Part shown: piece after piece, positions 21,277 through 33,619 of the stretch
Layout: each line of letters opens with the position of its first letter
How positions within the stretch are numbered: the first letter of the stretch is position 1
Assembly: GCA_002633005.1 (NCBI GenBank)
Contig: NMRA01000807.1
Coordinates: 1 to 64,000, forward strand
Source: Phoronis australis
Taxonomy: Eukaryota; Phoronida; Phoronidae
Reading direction: 5' to 3'
Length of the DNA: 64,000 bases
The notes under the pieces: generated by a model
Databases searched by the model: none
Told to the model about the DNA's origin: nothing
What the model saw: the letters and a program-made list of their open reading frames with translations, nothing else
Program-made: the position numbers and the translations under genes

Positions 21277-22471
21277 AAAACCTGGCCACGTTTTATTAAA
21301 AATAATTATACATTTTCTGAAAGAAAAAATATCAGAAATTGTAAAAATATGTTTTTATATTTATGTTTCATTATTAATACGTTACCACCTTTAAGTCGAA
21401 ATGTCACTGTTAAGAAAGGTATTCCTATAGCAAAATAGTCCTTCGGTTAATTTTAATGAGACCCTTTTTAAATGAAAACTTCACCAATGATTTACCTAAA
21501 AAGTGCCGAATTAACTCGCAAAACGTAGTTCATTTTTTGAAAATAGCACTGTCGTATTTGTCTATCTTACGGTACGAAGGCTGATGAAAGGAAAACCCTA
21601 ACAGCATTTTTGAGATTGATAAATAAATGTTACAATTTGAAAGTTTGAGTGAAACTCACCGAACCGTGTTTGAGAACTCTTGTTCCTGTATAAAAAAATA
21701 ATTGCAGGCGGTCTGGCACACGTTGTACCAGACGTGCGCAGGCCGCGCATGTGGGCCCATTGCACTGATCTCTTGTTCCTAAGTTCAAATTAAGTTGACT
21801 TGCCGAAGCTGAGAAAAAGCCCCAAACGGTTACTAGTCATCAAGATTCATGCTCAGTGTTATCGATTAATTATTCGGTAAAAATGTATTTATGGTCAATA
21901 TAACAAGTCATGCTATTACCTTGTTTGCTATTTCAACATTCACTCGTGATGTCAAATTGCATTGGCACTGAACTTATTTATCACTAATTTTGTAATACGG
22001 GCTACTATACATTGAATGAAACTAGGTCAGTGTAGGAGTTTAACCCTTCATGACGGTACATTGTAGTTCAGTAACGACTTATAATTTTCTGCATATTAAA
22101 CTTATTGGTAGGTTGGGAAACATTAGAGACTACGTGTTGCGGGAAGTCGGTGAATGTAACTTAAGAAAACGTTTGTTATTAGTGTCAAGATGGCAGTAAT
22201 CAATCGTTCCCATGGGGTAAATTCGTATGTTTTCTGTGATGAATTAATTTTACAGTCGTCCTTGGCACTTGGTATAATTATCATAGGCCCCCGCACTGTT
22301 GTAAAGGTGTCTAGATCGAGTTCCCCTTTATTGTTATGAGTCATTGCATAACCTTCTTAGTGAAATAAATCATGGACATCGGAGTAAGAGACCCATATTA
22401 CCTGCCAAGTAAGCAAATTATGTCAAATGACTCGAAGACATCGTTACGGCGACCAGCCAAGGGGGGAGGGG
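21277..22471. other. Non-coding stretch
   Basis: AT-rich with no recognised gene. Ends at the assembly gap. Confidence 0.4.
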
Positions 22472-22952
22472 NNNNNNNNNNNNNNNNNNNNNNNNNNNNN
22501 NNNNNNNNNNNNNNNNNNNNNNNNNNNNNNNNNNNNNNNNNNNNNNNNNNNNNNNNNNNNNNNNNNNNNNNNNNNNNNNNNNNNNNNNNNNNNNNNNNNN
22601 NNNNNNNNNNNNNNNNNNNNNNNNNNNNNNNNNNNNNNNNNNNNNNNNNNNNNNNNNNNNNNNNNNNNNNNNNNNNNNNNNNNNNNNNNNNNNNNNNNNN
22701 NNNNNNNNNNNNNNNNNNNNNNNNNNNNNNNNNNNNNNNNNNNNNNNNNNNNNNNNNNNNNNNNNNNNNNNNNNNNNNNNNNNNNNNNNNNNNNNNNNNN
22801 NNNNNNNNNNNNNNNNNNNNNNNNNNNNNNNNNNNNNNNNNNNNNNNNNNNNNNNNNNNNNNNNNNNNNNNNNNNNNNNNNNNNNNNNNNNNNNNNNNNN
22901 NNNNNNNNNNNNNNNNNNNNNNNNNNNNNNNNNNNNNNNNNNNNNNNNNNNN
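22472..22952. other. Assembly gap (481 N)
   Basis: Run of Ns. The right arm of the long inverted repeat begins only about 50 bases beyond it. Confidence 1.
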
Positions 22953-23000
22953 GCCAAGTGTCGTGTCAACACTGAGCCCGCCGCGGCGCCGCACAGAATG

Positions 23001-24818
23001 TTCGATTAACTGTCATTCGTTACAGTTTGTTTCATGATATAGCCTTTCATATGAAGTAGCCTCCTTTCAAACGGGGCCCTCTCTTGGAAGGGGCATGGCT
23101 TCGGAGTTGAAGTAGATGACATTTCGAATTGTTCGAGAAAACTCCAGAACAAGTTCATGTGAAGAACAGCAACAGTAAGACATACGGCTAACAATAAAAT
23201 ATGAGATTGTATCGAAAAAGTCAACACCATTAAGCGCCATCTGAGCATTGAAGTTGGAATCACTTGAAGATGACTCGAGAATTACAGAAAAGTAAATGTT
23301 ACCGATGGTTTTATTACGATAAAATATCGATACCTTTTCCACAAAGATTTTCAATAACTATAACCTTCTGTTGAAGATTATTATTGGAAACGCATTGTTG
23401 CTGAAGAGAGAGTTGTTTGTATGAACTTGAAACTCACACGTGTCAATCACTGAGACTGTAGGGGATTTTTAATGACTAAGTAGCCTACAGTGTACATGTC
23501 TAACGGGTTGAAGGTGCTAAAACCGGCAATCGTAAACAAGAATTCCATCAATTTTGGAGTGCAAGCTTAATTCATATATTGTATGAACCAGAATTCACAT
23601 TAAGACGAATAAATTCTGAAGCCTCCCAACTCCTCAAGAGTCGCCCTGTGTCCCAGGCGCTCTCCCGATTTTCGATCAAGAGCTTTGCCCCTTCGGGAAC
23701 CACAATCCATACGGTTAATTACGGATTGTTTTTTCGATTTCAACGAGGCCCCTCTCTCTCTTTGTCCCCTCATAATACATCATTGGCGTCCCACTTCAGT
23801 GATACCGTTCAACTAAAATCGTACTCTTTGTGTCCCTGATTGGATATTTTGGTTCTTAATGGGTGGTCTTTTCTTAGTAGTATAATTCGCCTGAAGCGAA
23901 GGTCACGCTTGCACGTTAAGCAGACTCTGTAAGGAGATATCAAATTTTCTCCCATGTTCAATTTTTGAGGGTTGTGAAGGTCTACAGAGCATTATTTTGT
24001 TTTAGAGATCTAAAATGTCTAAGGCAAGTGTGGCAGACATCTGTTTACATCACGCGGTCTTACACCACATTTCGAATTGTCTACGACAGTACTTAATGGA
24101 GCATGCCACCCAAAAAACAACCTAATTTGTATCAATTTAGATCGAGTAGTTCTACTCCATAAGGACACGTACGGTTGCGTTACCTGACACCTGACGGCAG
24201 ACGGAGGTGTTGAAATTATCCAATGACGTCATCGGCTTCACACGCAGTCTGTTCAGCAGTTCACAACATGGGTTACTGGTGTCAGCTTATCACTTGAATT
24301 CATCGTTTAACACCAATAAATCATCAAACTTCGATGTAAACATATCATCAAACTTCGATGTAAAACCCTCAAAAATACACCGAGTTCTTATAAAAACGTG
24401 TTGTTTTATTTCGCTCTTACGGATTTATTGGTATTTGGACACACCGTAGCCTACAAAGTTCGGCAGGCCAATAATAGCAGGAGTTTGGGGTCTGTTCGGA
24501 GATAATTTCGAAGTATTTTCCGTGAGATACAGACAGAAGAACCTAGATCTGTGTTGTTTAGACTTGTGATTTTTTAAGTTCTAAACACAAAACGCTTGTT
24601 ATCCTGGCCAGTGGCTCGGAGCCCGATCAGGCCGGTCGCGGCCGGCCGGATTGACTCGTTATCCCGGCCAGTGGCTTGGAAACTGATCAGCCATCACGAA
24701 CATAAACCAGCCAAAGTTCAGTGGAAAGTAAACTTCCAGTCAAGAAAATACTATAGTAGTGAGCCGAAGTAATGCGCACGTGATTATGTTGGTGAATTAG
24801 CCACGAAACTGCAAATCT
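23001..24818 (-). repeat. Right arm of 1.8 kb long inverted repeat
   Basis: Reverse complement of 1-1818, about 95 percent alike by eye. Its outer end pairs with base 1 of the window. An extra 20-odd base duplication with AAACATATCATC is present near 24335. The inner end lies close to the 481-base gap, which is a reason to suspect orientation or haplotype problems in the assembly. Confidence 0.85.
23006..23248 (-). CDS. Short ORF with one hydrophobic segment, in right arm
   Basis: Counterpart of the left-arm frame: an 80-codon ORF from the ATG at 23248 with the same hydrophobic segment (residues about 8-33). Differences include Val to Met, Ile to Met, Gly to Ser and Phe to Leu, with few silent changes, which does not point to protein-level constraint. 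One base fewer than the left arm near 23095 carries it to a longer tail. Function unknown. Confidence 0.2.
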   Translation of the reverse strand: MLRWRLMVLTFSIQSHILLLAVCLTVAVLHMNLFWSFLEQFEMSSTSTPKPCPFQERAPFERRLLHMKGYIMKQTVTNDS

Positions 24819-27013
24819 ACATACTCGTCGGGAGCCGCGAATTCAGCACCGTCAGGGCAGAAGTTGTACATTGACAATCATTATTGGCGTAATGTCGTAG
24901 AAACTGCCACTAGGGGGCCAGCAGTAGTAAAAGTATCTAAAATTTGACGTCAAATGATTTGACCACCATGGAAACATATTTGCAAAAAACAATGAAGCCA
25001 CTTTATGAAGTTTATGAGATACAGCTATATAATGCCCGTAGTCAGGTACCGTAAAATACGCGATTGTATTGTCTTTTCTATCGGCTATTGCTTCAAAACA
25101 AACGAAAAGTCCGTACTTTTTATTTTTTGTTTTCTTAGTCAGAAAGCAAAATGATGAAAAATATCATTGGAAGTCACTAGCACCCCGCAAACTGGCCCCC
25201 AGAGCACCTCACAAATGGCTAAAAATGAAAGACACAAAATTGGGCAAAATGTACCGAATTTTGGCACTCCATGGAAGCTTAACGGAAACCCTTAGAAAAT
25301 TCAGACTGTCTTCTGATAGAAACTTTGAAACATTATAATTTTTTTCTTTCCCGTCCTTTTGAAGCATTTAAAACAACTTCACTAACTGAACCTTTTTGAA
25401 CCAAAAGGGAGCTATTTTGGACCAAAATATACATGATTCTCTAACTCAAAAAATAATGACACAAAAGATTTCAAATAAGCTTTCTGAACATATCCCACCA
25501 GGATGTGTGTGTACACAAAATTTTTTTCAAGATCTGGGTTGGTGACCCTAGAGTCGACCTTTTGGTGCTCTCGTGGAATGACAGTTAATTACCAATCTGA
25601 ATGAAATCAGGACTGTCCCCAGACTGAGTAGGCTCCGACTTGGCGTTACTCGCCAAAAACGCCGGTACGGGATGGTCGTACGGCCTCAAACACACAAAGT
25701 CTGGTGTTACGCGAAATCTAACTCATTACCTGTTTCATGCCCTGAGTATTGTCTTCACTCCCATCTTTATACCTGTCTTCATAATACTCATCAAGCTCAC
25801 TCTCTTAAGTCTTCATAACTGACAAAAGCACAACTATCCGCCATTTTACGAATAGTTGTACCAAGAGGGTTTGTGTAACATAAAACGCATCAATAAACGT
25901 GTCACCTTTTCTTCACTCTTTCGAAAACAGTATGTAAAGAATGACAAATTTTGAGTCATTTGGCATCTAAACTAGTCCTACAGATCAATTCAGAAACTTT
26001 TTTGTGTCTTCAAAGTTGTATTTTTGTCCCTTTCACTCCTACTGAAAAGCAAGGTAAGACTAAGAAAAAAAGGGTCAAAAGAACAACAACACAGAATTGT
26101 CGTTTTTCCCTCCAAAACCACCACTTCCCTGCTGTACACGATATAAGCCAACATTAGATTCTGAAAGAAAATTCCCTAAAGAATCCAAAAATGTGGTCCA
26201 AAATATTACTGTCAACTAATTAGTTTTTTTGCAATTCTGGCTTGTTTGAGGTCTGCCTGAAAAGGCAACCGATGTCTCAGTAGTATGACCCAGCAATGCA
26301 CAAATGTAACAGGGGGCGCTGCCATCTCGAAGAAGAGTGCAACTGCAGACCAGCAACTGAAGTGGTCTTTTCTCATTTCCAACATAGTCACAAATATAAA
26401 CAAACAAACCAGATTCACTAATCCTACATACAACACCTACCTCAAAACTGTCCCCAAACGGGGCCTATCCCTAAAACATGCCGCAGCTGCCAACCAAAGC
26501 ATAGGACCGTAAACCTGACTTAGTTGTGCATTGGAAAAGAGTGGCGCCTTTTCTGGGAACTCCATAACAAAATATTGGAGTTGCCAATATGTTGTCTGTG
26601 ATCTATAATCCCATTGTTTGCTCCTAACTCTTGACTTGAAGTGATTGAGGAGAACGGCGGTCCGTGATTGTGTGAGGCCATGTTCGACACATACATTGAC
26701 AAGATCGTACATCAGGTGCTAGGTAATCAGTAGCTCCTACTTTTTTGTCGGGACACACCGGAGGTGGTTGCCAGCTCTAGTACCAAAGTGGTTCTACAGC
26801 AGTTTCAAGTTTTAGTTCAAACCAAACCTGATAGATGTCGCTGTTACACAGATCGTGTTTTCCACTTTTTCTACCAACAAGTCCACAGTTTTGCCCACAA
26901 TCTTGAATATTCATTAAGGCAGAGTAAACAAACTTTTCCACGTGTGTTTCTCATGTAAGTGGACGGGAGAACAAGGGATCGTCAAAAGTTTGCAATTAGT
27001 ACCAACATATTCA
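24819..27013. other. Non-coding stretch
   Basis: No gene recognised. A 74-codon hydrophobic minus frame (26212-26436) is open but has no family features. Confidence 0.4.
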
Positions 27014-27415
27014 GGGCCCGGTCTCCAATCTTTTTATTCGAAATGGAACTCGAAATTAGGTTTGGCATTTTCTACTCTACTTTTGGGCGAACTCAAGATA
27101 AGTGTCTATTATTCTATGCTCGAATACACAATAACTTACGTAGATAATTTAGTACCCTTAGTTCACAGTTTGTAAACCCAATATTAAAGCAATAAGTTCG
27201 AGTTTGAACTCGAAATTTCGAGTTTTTACTCGAGTTTGTAGTACGAATATAAGGGTCTTCAAGGGCAAACTTGAACTAGAAACTCCTATGCATAAACTAT
27301 AATGTATGCGAGCACAGTCTGATAACCAATTATCTTAAGTTCGCACAAAAGGAGCAGAGAAATTGCCAAAAATAGTTTCGAGTTCGTTTCGTGTACAAAG
27401 ATTAGAGACCGGGCC
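27014..27415. repeat. Foldback structure with palindromic centre
   Basis: 27014-27135 (starting GGGCCCGGTCTCCAATCTTT) is the inverted, diverged copy of 27300-27415. The centre near 27196-27235 holds stacked palindromes, including ACTCGAAATTTCGAGT. Confidence 0.65.
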
Positions 27416-27422
27416 CAGGATT

Positions 27423-28833
27423 GTTGTAAACTTGCTTTTCTTCGATTTTGGGGCGCATTGTAAAATACGGATGCTGTCGGCAAAAATACGGCACTTTGCA
27501 AGGTCGGCCGCGTTTCGTTCACGAAGTCCATCCAAGATCACTATTAATACTGCTAGTTAGCCCTGCCGGGACCCGTCAGTAAAGGGCATCCAGGATCACT
27601 ATTGATACTGCTGGTTAGCCCTAGACCCGTCAGTGACCTAGGTAGACAAACCCATTTTACATTGCGCTCTGTAGGGACCCGACAATAAAATGCATATTTC
27701 TGTTAAAGTATAGTGATTATTCAAAAGTAGTGAGTAAATATCGAAAACAACACTCGATAAAAAATTATGCCATCATTGCATGAGTACTGCGGAGGTTGTT
27801 TGGACACGCTCAGAAACAGTTTCAGGTCATTCATGAAATAAGTCTTCATCCCTCGAATTTCGCCTTTGCTGGTCAATCGAAGTTGGATTCCGGTGGTAAT
27901 AATTTGCGATTGCAATGCTTTATTTTCTTTGTATCGAGGACTAACCACTAACTCTGAGACGGTGTTCGTGAAAACGAGGCTGACTGTGTATTACCAGACA
28001 CTGACACAAGCGGCATTTTTAAATTGCGTCCAAAATTGAGTATACGTGGTTCCGTAAGAAGAAAAACGAGTTTTGACAACCATGGGTATGTTAGGAATGG
28101 CATATACTGCAACCTTTTGGCAATCTANGTTGTAAACTTGCTTTTCTTCGATTTTGGGGCGCATTGTAAAATACGGATGCTGTCGGCAAAAATACGGCAC
28201 TTTGCAAGGTCGGCCACGTTTCGTTCACGAAGTCCATCCAGGATCACTATTGATACTGCTAGTTAGCCCTGCCGGGACCCGTCAGTAAAGGGCATCCGGG
28301 ATCACTATTGATACTGCTAGTTAGCCCTAGACCCGTCAGTGGCCTAGGTAGACAAACCCATTTTACATTGCGCTCTATAGGGACCCGACAATAAAATGCA
28401 TATTTCTGTTAATGTATAGTGATTATTTAAAAATAGTGAGTAAATATCGAAAACAACACTCGATAAAAAATTTTGCCATCATTGCATGAGTACTGCGGAG
28501 GTTGTTTGGACACGCTCAGAAACAGTTTCAGGTCATTCATGAAATAAGTCTTCATCCCTCCAATTTCGCCTTTGCTGGTCAATCGAAGTTGGATTCCGGT
28601 GGTAATAATTTGCGATTGCAATGCTTTATTTTCTTTGTATCGAGGACTAACCACTAACTCTGAGACGGTGTTCGTGAAAACGAGGCTGACTGTGTATTAC
28701 AAGACACTGACACAAGCGGCATTTTTAAATGGCGTCCAAAATTGAGTATACGTGGTTCCGTAGGAAGAAAAACGAGTTTTGACAACCATGGGTATGTTAG
28801 GAATGGCATATACTGCAACCTTTTGGCAATCTA
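27423..28833 (+). repeat. 705 bp direct duplication flanking a single N
   Basis: 27423-28127 and 28129-28833 have equal length (705 bp) and differ by about 15 substitutions counted by eye, with a single N at 28128. Copy 1 stops and copy 2 starts exactly at the N, as expected for overlapping, heterozygous contig ends that were not merged. Each copy also contains a 60 bp internal duplication (the GGATCACTATTGATACTGCT unit at about 27535 and 27590). Confidence 0.85.
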
Positions 28834-30443
28834 TTGGCGATCTAGTGGCAATCTAGTGGCGATCTTTAGAAAAACAGTTGTCTTTAACATCCCTTCCACA
28901 TCCATAAGAAACGCACGAGAATTGGTTTGTTTACTCGACGATGGACGAAATCATGCACTCATGAATTAAAAATATCGTTCGGAATGTCTATATAGCTATT
29001 TATGTCTGCGAAGAGATATCCAGGACGACAAACTCTGCAACACCAATACCCATGTAAACCCTATCAAATCTGGGCCATATTATGAAGTTCAGAGTTGCCG
29101 GCTTACCCGCAAACTTTCATTGTTCCCAAGACGTCGCTGTGGTCGGGTTTCTAATGACTTATTGGCAACGAAGAACATACACGGAAACCCGTGAACTTTG
29201 ACATCGTTGTAGTCAAGATAAAAGTTGACGCTGCTCTGTTCGCCCCAGCCCAGCGGCAGTATGAGATATGCGGTATGCCGATATCTTTTTACCTGAACAA
29301 AGTCACCATTAAGTCAACATAATTAAGTCGACGTGTCGGTGTTGAGTGACATGTCATTTTGCCCCCAATCACCGTCGACACGATTAGGATGTGAAAACTA
29401 GGATATATGTAACGCAAGCAGAATTCAGAGTCTTATTAACTCAGCTGATCAACACAAGCTTTGAACAGGTGTCGGGAAGGTCGTGTCTGGATAAAAATTG
29501 AACGGAGTAATACATGTATCTCAGTGTCAACGGGATAAGACGACCTCAAGTGTGCACTGAAGGGTAAATGAGAGACCAGTCGGGGTAGGTGGAACGGGGA
29601 GCCAATGCCGTGGATCATCGCAACTGCTGTGTTGGTAAGTTTTTTTTTACTTAACACTGACTTGTCAGGTAGTCAACCAGCTGGTACCCAAAATAGAGTA
29701 CTTCCCTAAAACCCTATGTATAGAAATACTTGCATGTTGTCTCCCAATATTTCCTCGCTGTACGTTGTGCAGAATTCACTAGGCCCGTGAATTTGTCTCA
29801 GAATCAGTACACCAACTTGTCTCAACCTCAGTTCACATTTTATCCATGAACTTGACTTGATATATTTGCTTTCAAAAAGCGTAATAACAACCACCGCCTA
29901 CAGTTATGGTTGTTTTCAACTGTTTCGAGTGCATATTACACGCATCACTATAAAAACGATGCACGAGTGCATTTCAAAAGAATCTACTTATCAGATTTTT
30001 ATTATTTATACTGTATTACTTATCTCAGACTGGTATAACTCAGTGTCGTTATTGATTTCCCACGCTATTATTCGGTGCCCATATTTCACCATTTGAAGGC
30101 CGATTTTGTTCATTCGCAAGTTAAAAATTGAGAAAGAGCAACCAGTCGTTAACTGTCTAGCCAGCCTCTACAATGTTCCCGCTGCGAAGTAACTTAACAC
30201 CGTAAACACCGCTCCTTTTGGAAGTGTGAGCCTGTATAAACACGGTTTATTTTTTGAGCACGTGGACAGTGGCACTGTTGTGCTACTGTTGCCGCCGCCG
30301 CTACTTCCAATGTAGCTAAAATTTGAAAAGATAACTTAAAATATGTCTTGAAGTAAATTTCAATTACGTCACCGGCAATTCGTGAGAGCTGAAAACAAAC
30401 GCATTAATGTTTTTTTGTTTTTGATCCTCTGCATGCTCGGTTA
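28834..30443. other. Non-coding stretch
   Basis: No gene recognised. A possible 5' exon at 29605-29634 (ATG, ten codons with hydrophobic residues, then a consensus GTAAGT donor) is noted among the findings. Confidence 0.35.
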
Positions 30444-30631
30444 ATAATTATACAAATATATGTTTTCAGCGTCTCCCGTAGTCATTGATAATAATTATAC
30501 AAATATATGTTTTCAGCGTCTCCCGTAGTCATTGATAATAATTATACAAATATATGTTTTCAGCGTCTCCCGTAGTCATTGATAATAATTATACAAATAT
30601 ATGTTTTCAGCGTCTCCCGTAGTCATTGATA
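30444..30631 (+). repeat. Minisatellite, 47 bp x4
   Basis: Four essentially identical units starting ATAATTATACAAATATATGT and ending GTAGTCATTGATA. The lack of divergence implies recent expansion. Confidence 0.95.
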
Positions 30632-33340
30632 ATAAAGTAAATTAAACGACACGGTTGCATTTATATGTATATGATCTTTTAAAAATGAGTCTTGATTAGC
30701 CTGGCAACATCAAACGTTGTGAGACGTATACGTGTTTGATTTTGTGTTAACTGCATCTTACGATATGATTCATTAGTAGCAGCGGACACGGAGGTAAGGG
30801 ATAAAGAGGCCTACATACCCGTGGGTGCTCTCTTAGGAGAGGTATTCGGGACGTGCCACTCAGATGGGGGAATTTCTTTGCAACCCGTTTCCTTACCCAA
30901 GTGTGCCCTTTCATACAAAATGGTTCACTTTTGAGTTTAAATTTGCATGCTCCTAACTATGCTTATGTATAGCAGGAACTAAACAATACTTATATTTTAA
31001 CATAATCTACCCTAAACAAAGTGTAGTTGTATTCATTGACAACTTGTACATATGAAAACAAAATCTGCAAATAGGTGACTTTTGCACCAATACCGGACCT
31101 ACCTCGCGAGCTCACATAGCCCGCATCATGCAATGTTATTCAACAGCACCACGTCACGATAATTACTGTGCACGTTCCGTGGTTTGCGGCGGATCATTTC
31201 CGCCACAAAATTCGTTCTTAACATTTGGCAATTTTCAACCTACTTCATATTCACATCGACGCTATATGTTGCTTTCCTAACTAATTTGACCCAGCAATAA
31301 CAGAGATAAGGAATCAGCCTGCAAGTTCCACTTTAAAACTCCGTAAAAGGTTCCTTTTTCCAAGTATGCAAATCTACTGAAGGGTTATCGATATCATCTC
31401 TATTGTCAAAACTTTGGTTGGAAAAATATATCATTTTTAACAAGACGGTATCTCTCGCTAGACTGTTTTCAACCTTATGTGTTAAAAATGCATCAATTTT
31501 AACAACACGGCATCTCTCCCTGGACTGTTTTCACCGTTATTCAGAATCCGTACGAAAATAGATTTCTGAAATTAACCCCTAAAAAAACTTGTGTTTTGAA
31601 ACAAATTCTACGAAAGGGTGTTTTTTCATGGAAGCTCCCCTGAAAAAGTGCTCCTTTTATGTAGTCTATCCTTATTTACCAGCTACACACCGTCAAAAAT
31701 GTACTTGAATACCCCCCAGACCCTATGTCCAGTTTCTCAGGTACACAGGGATTGTAGAATGCATGAGGTGAATTGCCCGGTCACCTTGACGCAGCAGCAT
31801 TGTGTCTAATCATGTGCATTAATTGTGAAGATCCTAACCACACTCTAGTCAACGACAAAGCAATTATTAATTTTTTGTTTAGTTTCTATGAAATTATTGA
31901 GTAAACATGATCCAGGTTTTCATTTTGTCTAAGCGTAGCACTTTTCAAAGACAACACATGCCGTAAGTTATATCTATCCCACAATGGTTTTGACCTCCGC
32001 AACAAACGGGATCCTCAGCATTGTGTCATGTTTTTCTATAATTACGTTTTTAGGAAGGGAAATGACTACCTTTCAATTCTCGACTTCGTGAAAAATGTTC
32101 CGCAGCAATCGATTTGTGAATCTCCGTATCGAAGTAATCACACTGAGGTTTAATTAAAATGCCCAAAGGCTTGGCGTTGAATAAACAATTTGTAGGCAGC
32201 CAGGATGTCTTTTTGAATAAAACGTTAATGACTATCGTTATCTTTAAAATCTTGCGAATAAGTTAGAGACAGCTTCAACACAAGAATATGCTACTGCAAT
32301 AATTTTGGGCTCATACAAACGACATGATAGGGTTGGGCCGTCGATTCCCCGAGGTCAATTTCAGTAACACGTTTGTTACGTTGTGACGTGTAGGTGGAAG
32401 TAGATTACATGAGCGCATTATGCTGTGTGTGATCTTAGAAGTCCACGTAGGGTTTGACGGGGTTCACGGAGTAAATAGTTGGCGCTTAAACGTGCTTGCT
32501 CTTCTCACTAAATTAGACACGCGTTATACCTCTTCAGTTGCCAGTCTTTTGTAAACCGAATTACTGTACATTTACTAATTCTGCCATCATATAGTGTCTT
32601 AAAGATGAATTCTAGCGTACTGCATGTGTGCTTTTCAGTGGCGTATTGAATTCAAAGGAAGGCGCGTACATTTATACTTTAAGCACAGGCACACCGATAA
32701 CCCGTTTTCTAAAACACGTTTGTAAGTATTCGAGCGACAGTCTCATGCTGTAGGTTACAGTGTCACATGTTACACGACAGCGGAAGGACGGCAAAATGAA
32801 ATGAGGAGACCAGGTGAACAGACTCCTTAAGGTAGCAATAGCAAATTTACTTAGCAAATAATAACATAAAGTGGTTGGCTAATATAAATTCACCAATCAA
32901 ACCAGCGACACAAGTTCGAAAAGTCACAGCAGATACTCAATTCTGAAACAACATGCCTCTGGTGGTAATGCCAATTTGCTTTCAGTTTAACTTGCCCTGG
33001 AGCCGTTTGTACATTGCGTGTCGCTACGCGCGAAGTTGTCATTACGCGCTTATTGAGTGTAATTTACGAGTGGCGGAGCCAAAAAGGAGCGTGGCGGGCT
33101 GCCCAGAAGTTTACACGCAAGGGAAACCCTGCATTCGGAATAGTGTCATGTAACCTTGGAAATATTTTCCATCAAGTTTGTTGCTCGTATGACGCTTGCG
33201 AGGCTGTGCGCCATTGTAACTGATTGACAAGAGAAGACTTTATTCATTGACCAAAGTTTTTATTAGATCTAGACCTACTTGTCCCTAATAATATGAACAT
33301 GCTCGTCGGCGTTTTCTTAGTGCAAGAAAATAGGGTAGTT
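30632..33340. other. Non-coding stretch
   Basis: No gene recognised. A diverged duplication is visible at about 31430-31530 (CGGTATCTCTCGCTAGACTG against CGGCATCTCTCCCTGGACTG). Confidence 0.4.
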
Positions 33341-33478
33341 CATGGGCTGAGCAGCCCTGAAAAAAGTGAGGAGCTATAGCCCCCCCAGCTCCCTTGTGGT
33401 GCACCGCCCATAGACCATGGGCGGCGCAGCACTGAAAAAAGTGGGGACTATAGCTCCCCAACCCCCTATGGTGCGAGA
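33341..33478 (+). repeat. Two tandem copies of the CTATAG-core palindromic repeat
   Basis: Copies at 33341-33410 and 33416-33478. Each has CATGGGC(G)G(C)GCAGC, then CTGAAAAAAGT, then a G-rich/CTATAG/C-rich palindrome, then a GGTGC end. Related copies lie at 36924 and, inverted, at 63164 and 63233. Confidence 0.85.
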
Positions 33479-33619
33479 CCGATGTAGTTAAACCAAAGTG
33501 GAAATTTGAAGATGCCTGCACTTTACGTAATCTGCCACTATCAAAATAACAGATAACAAACATACTTTCTGTTATTTTGTTTCTTGGTCAATTTTAAGGC
33601 ACTACTTTTTGGGATCTCC
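33479..33619. other. Short unique spacer
   Basis: Nothing recognised between the CTATAG-core repeats and the inverted-repeat element. Confidence 0.4.

Noticed and set aside
22372-23037. Long ORFs across 22.4-23.0 kb
   Set aside because: Made of the 481-base gap; no real codons in between.
1-24818. Polinton/Maverick-type giant transposon
   Set aside because: No DNA polymerase B, integrase, packaging ATPase or capsid frames were seen between the arms.
30444-30631. CRISPR array
   Set aside because: Units are contiguous without variable spacers and the genome is eukaryotic; it is a minisatellite.
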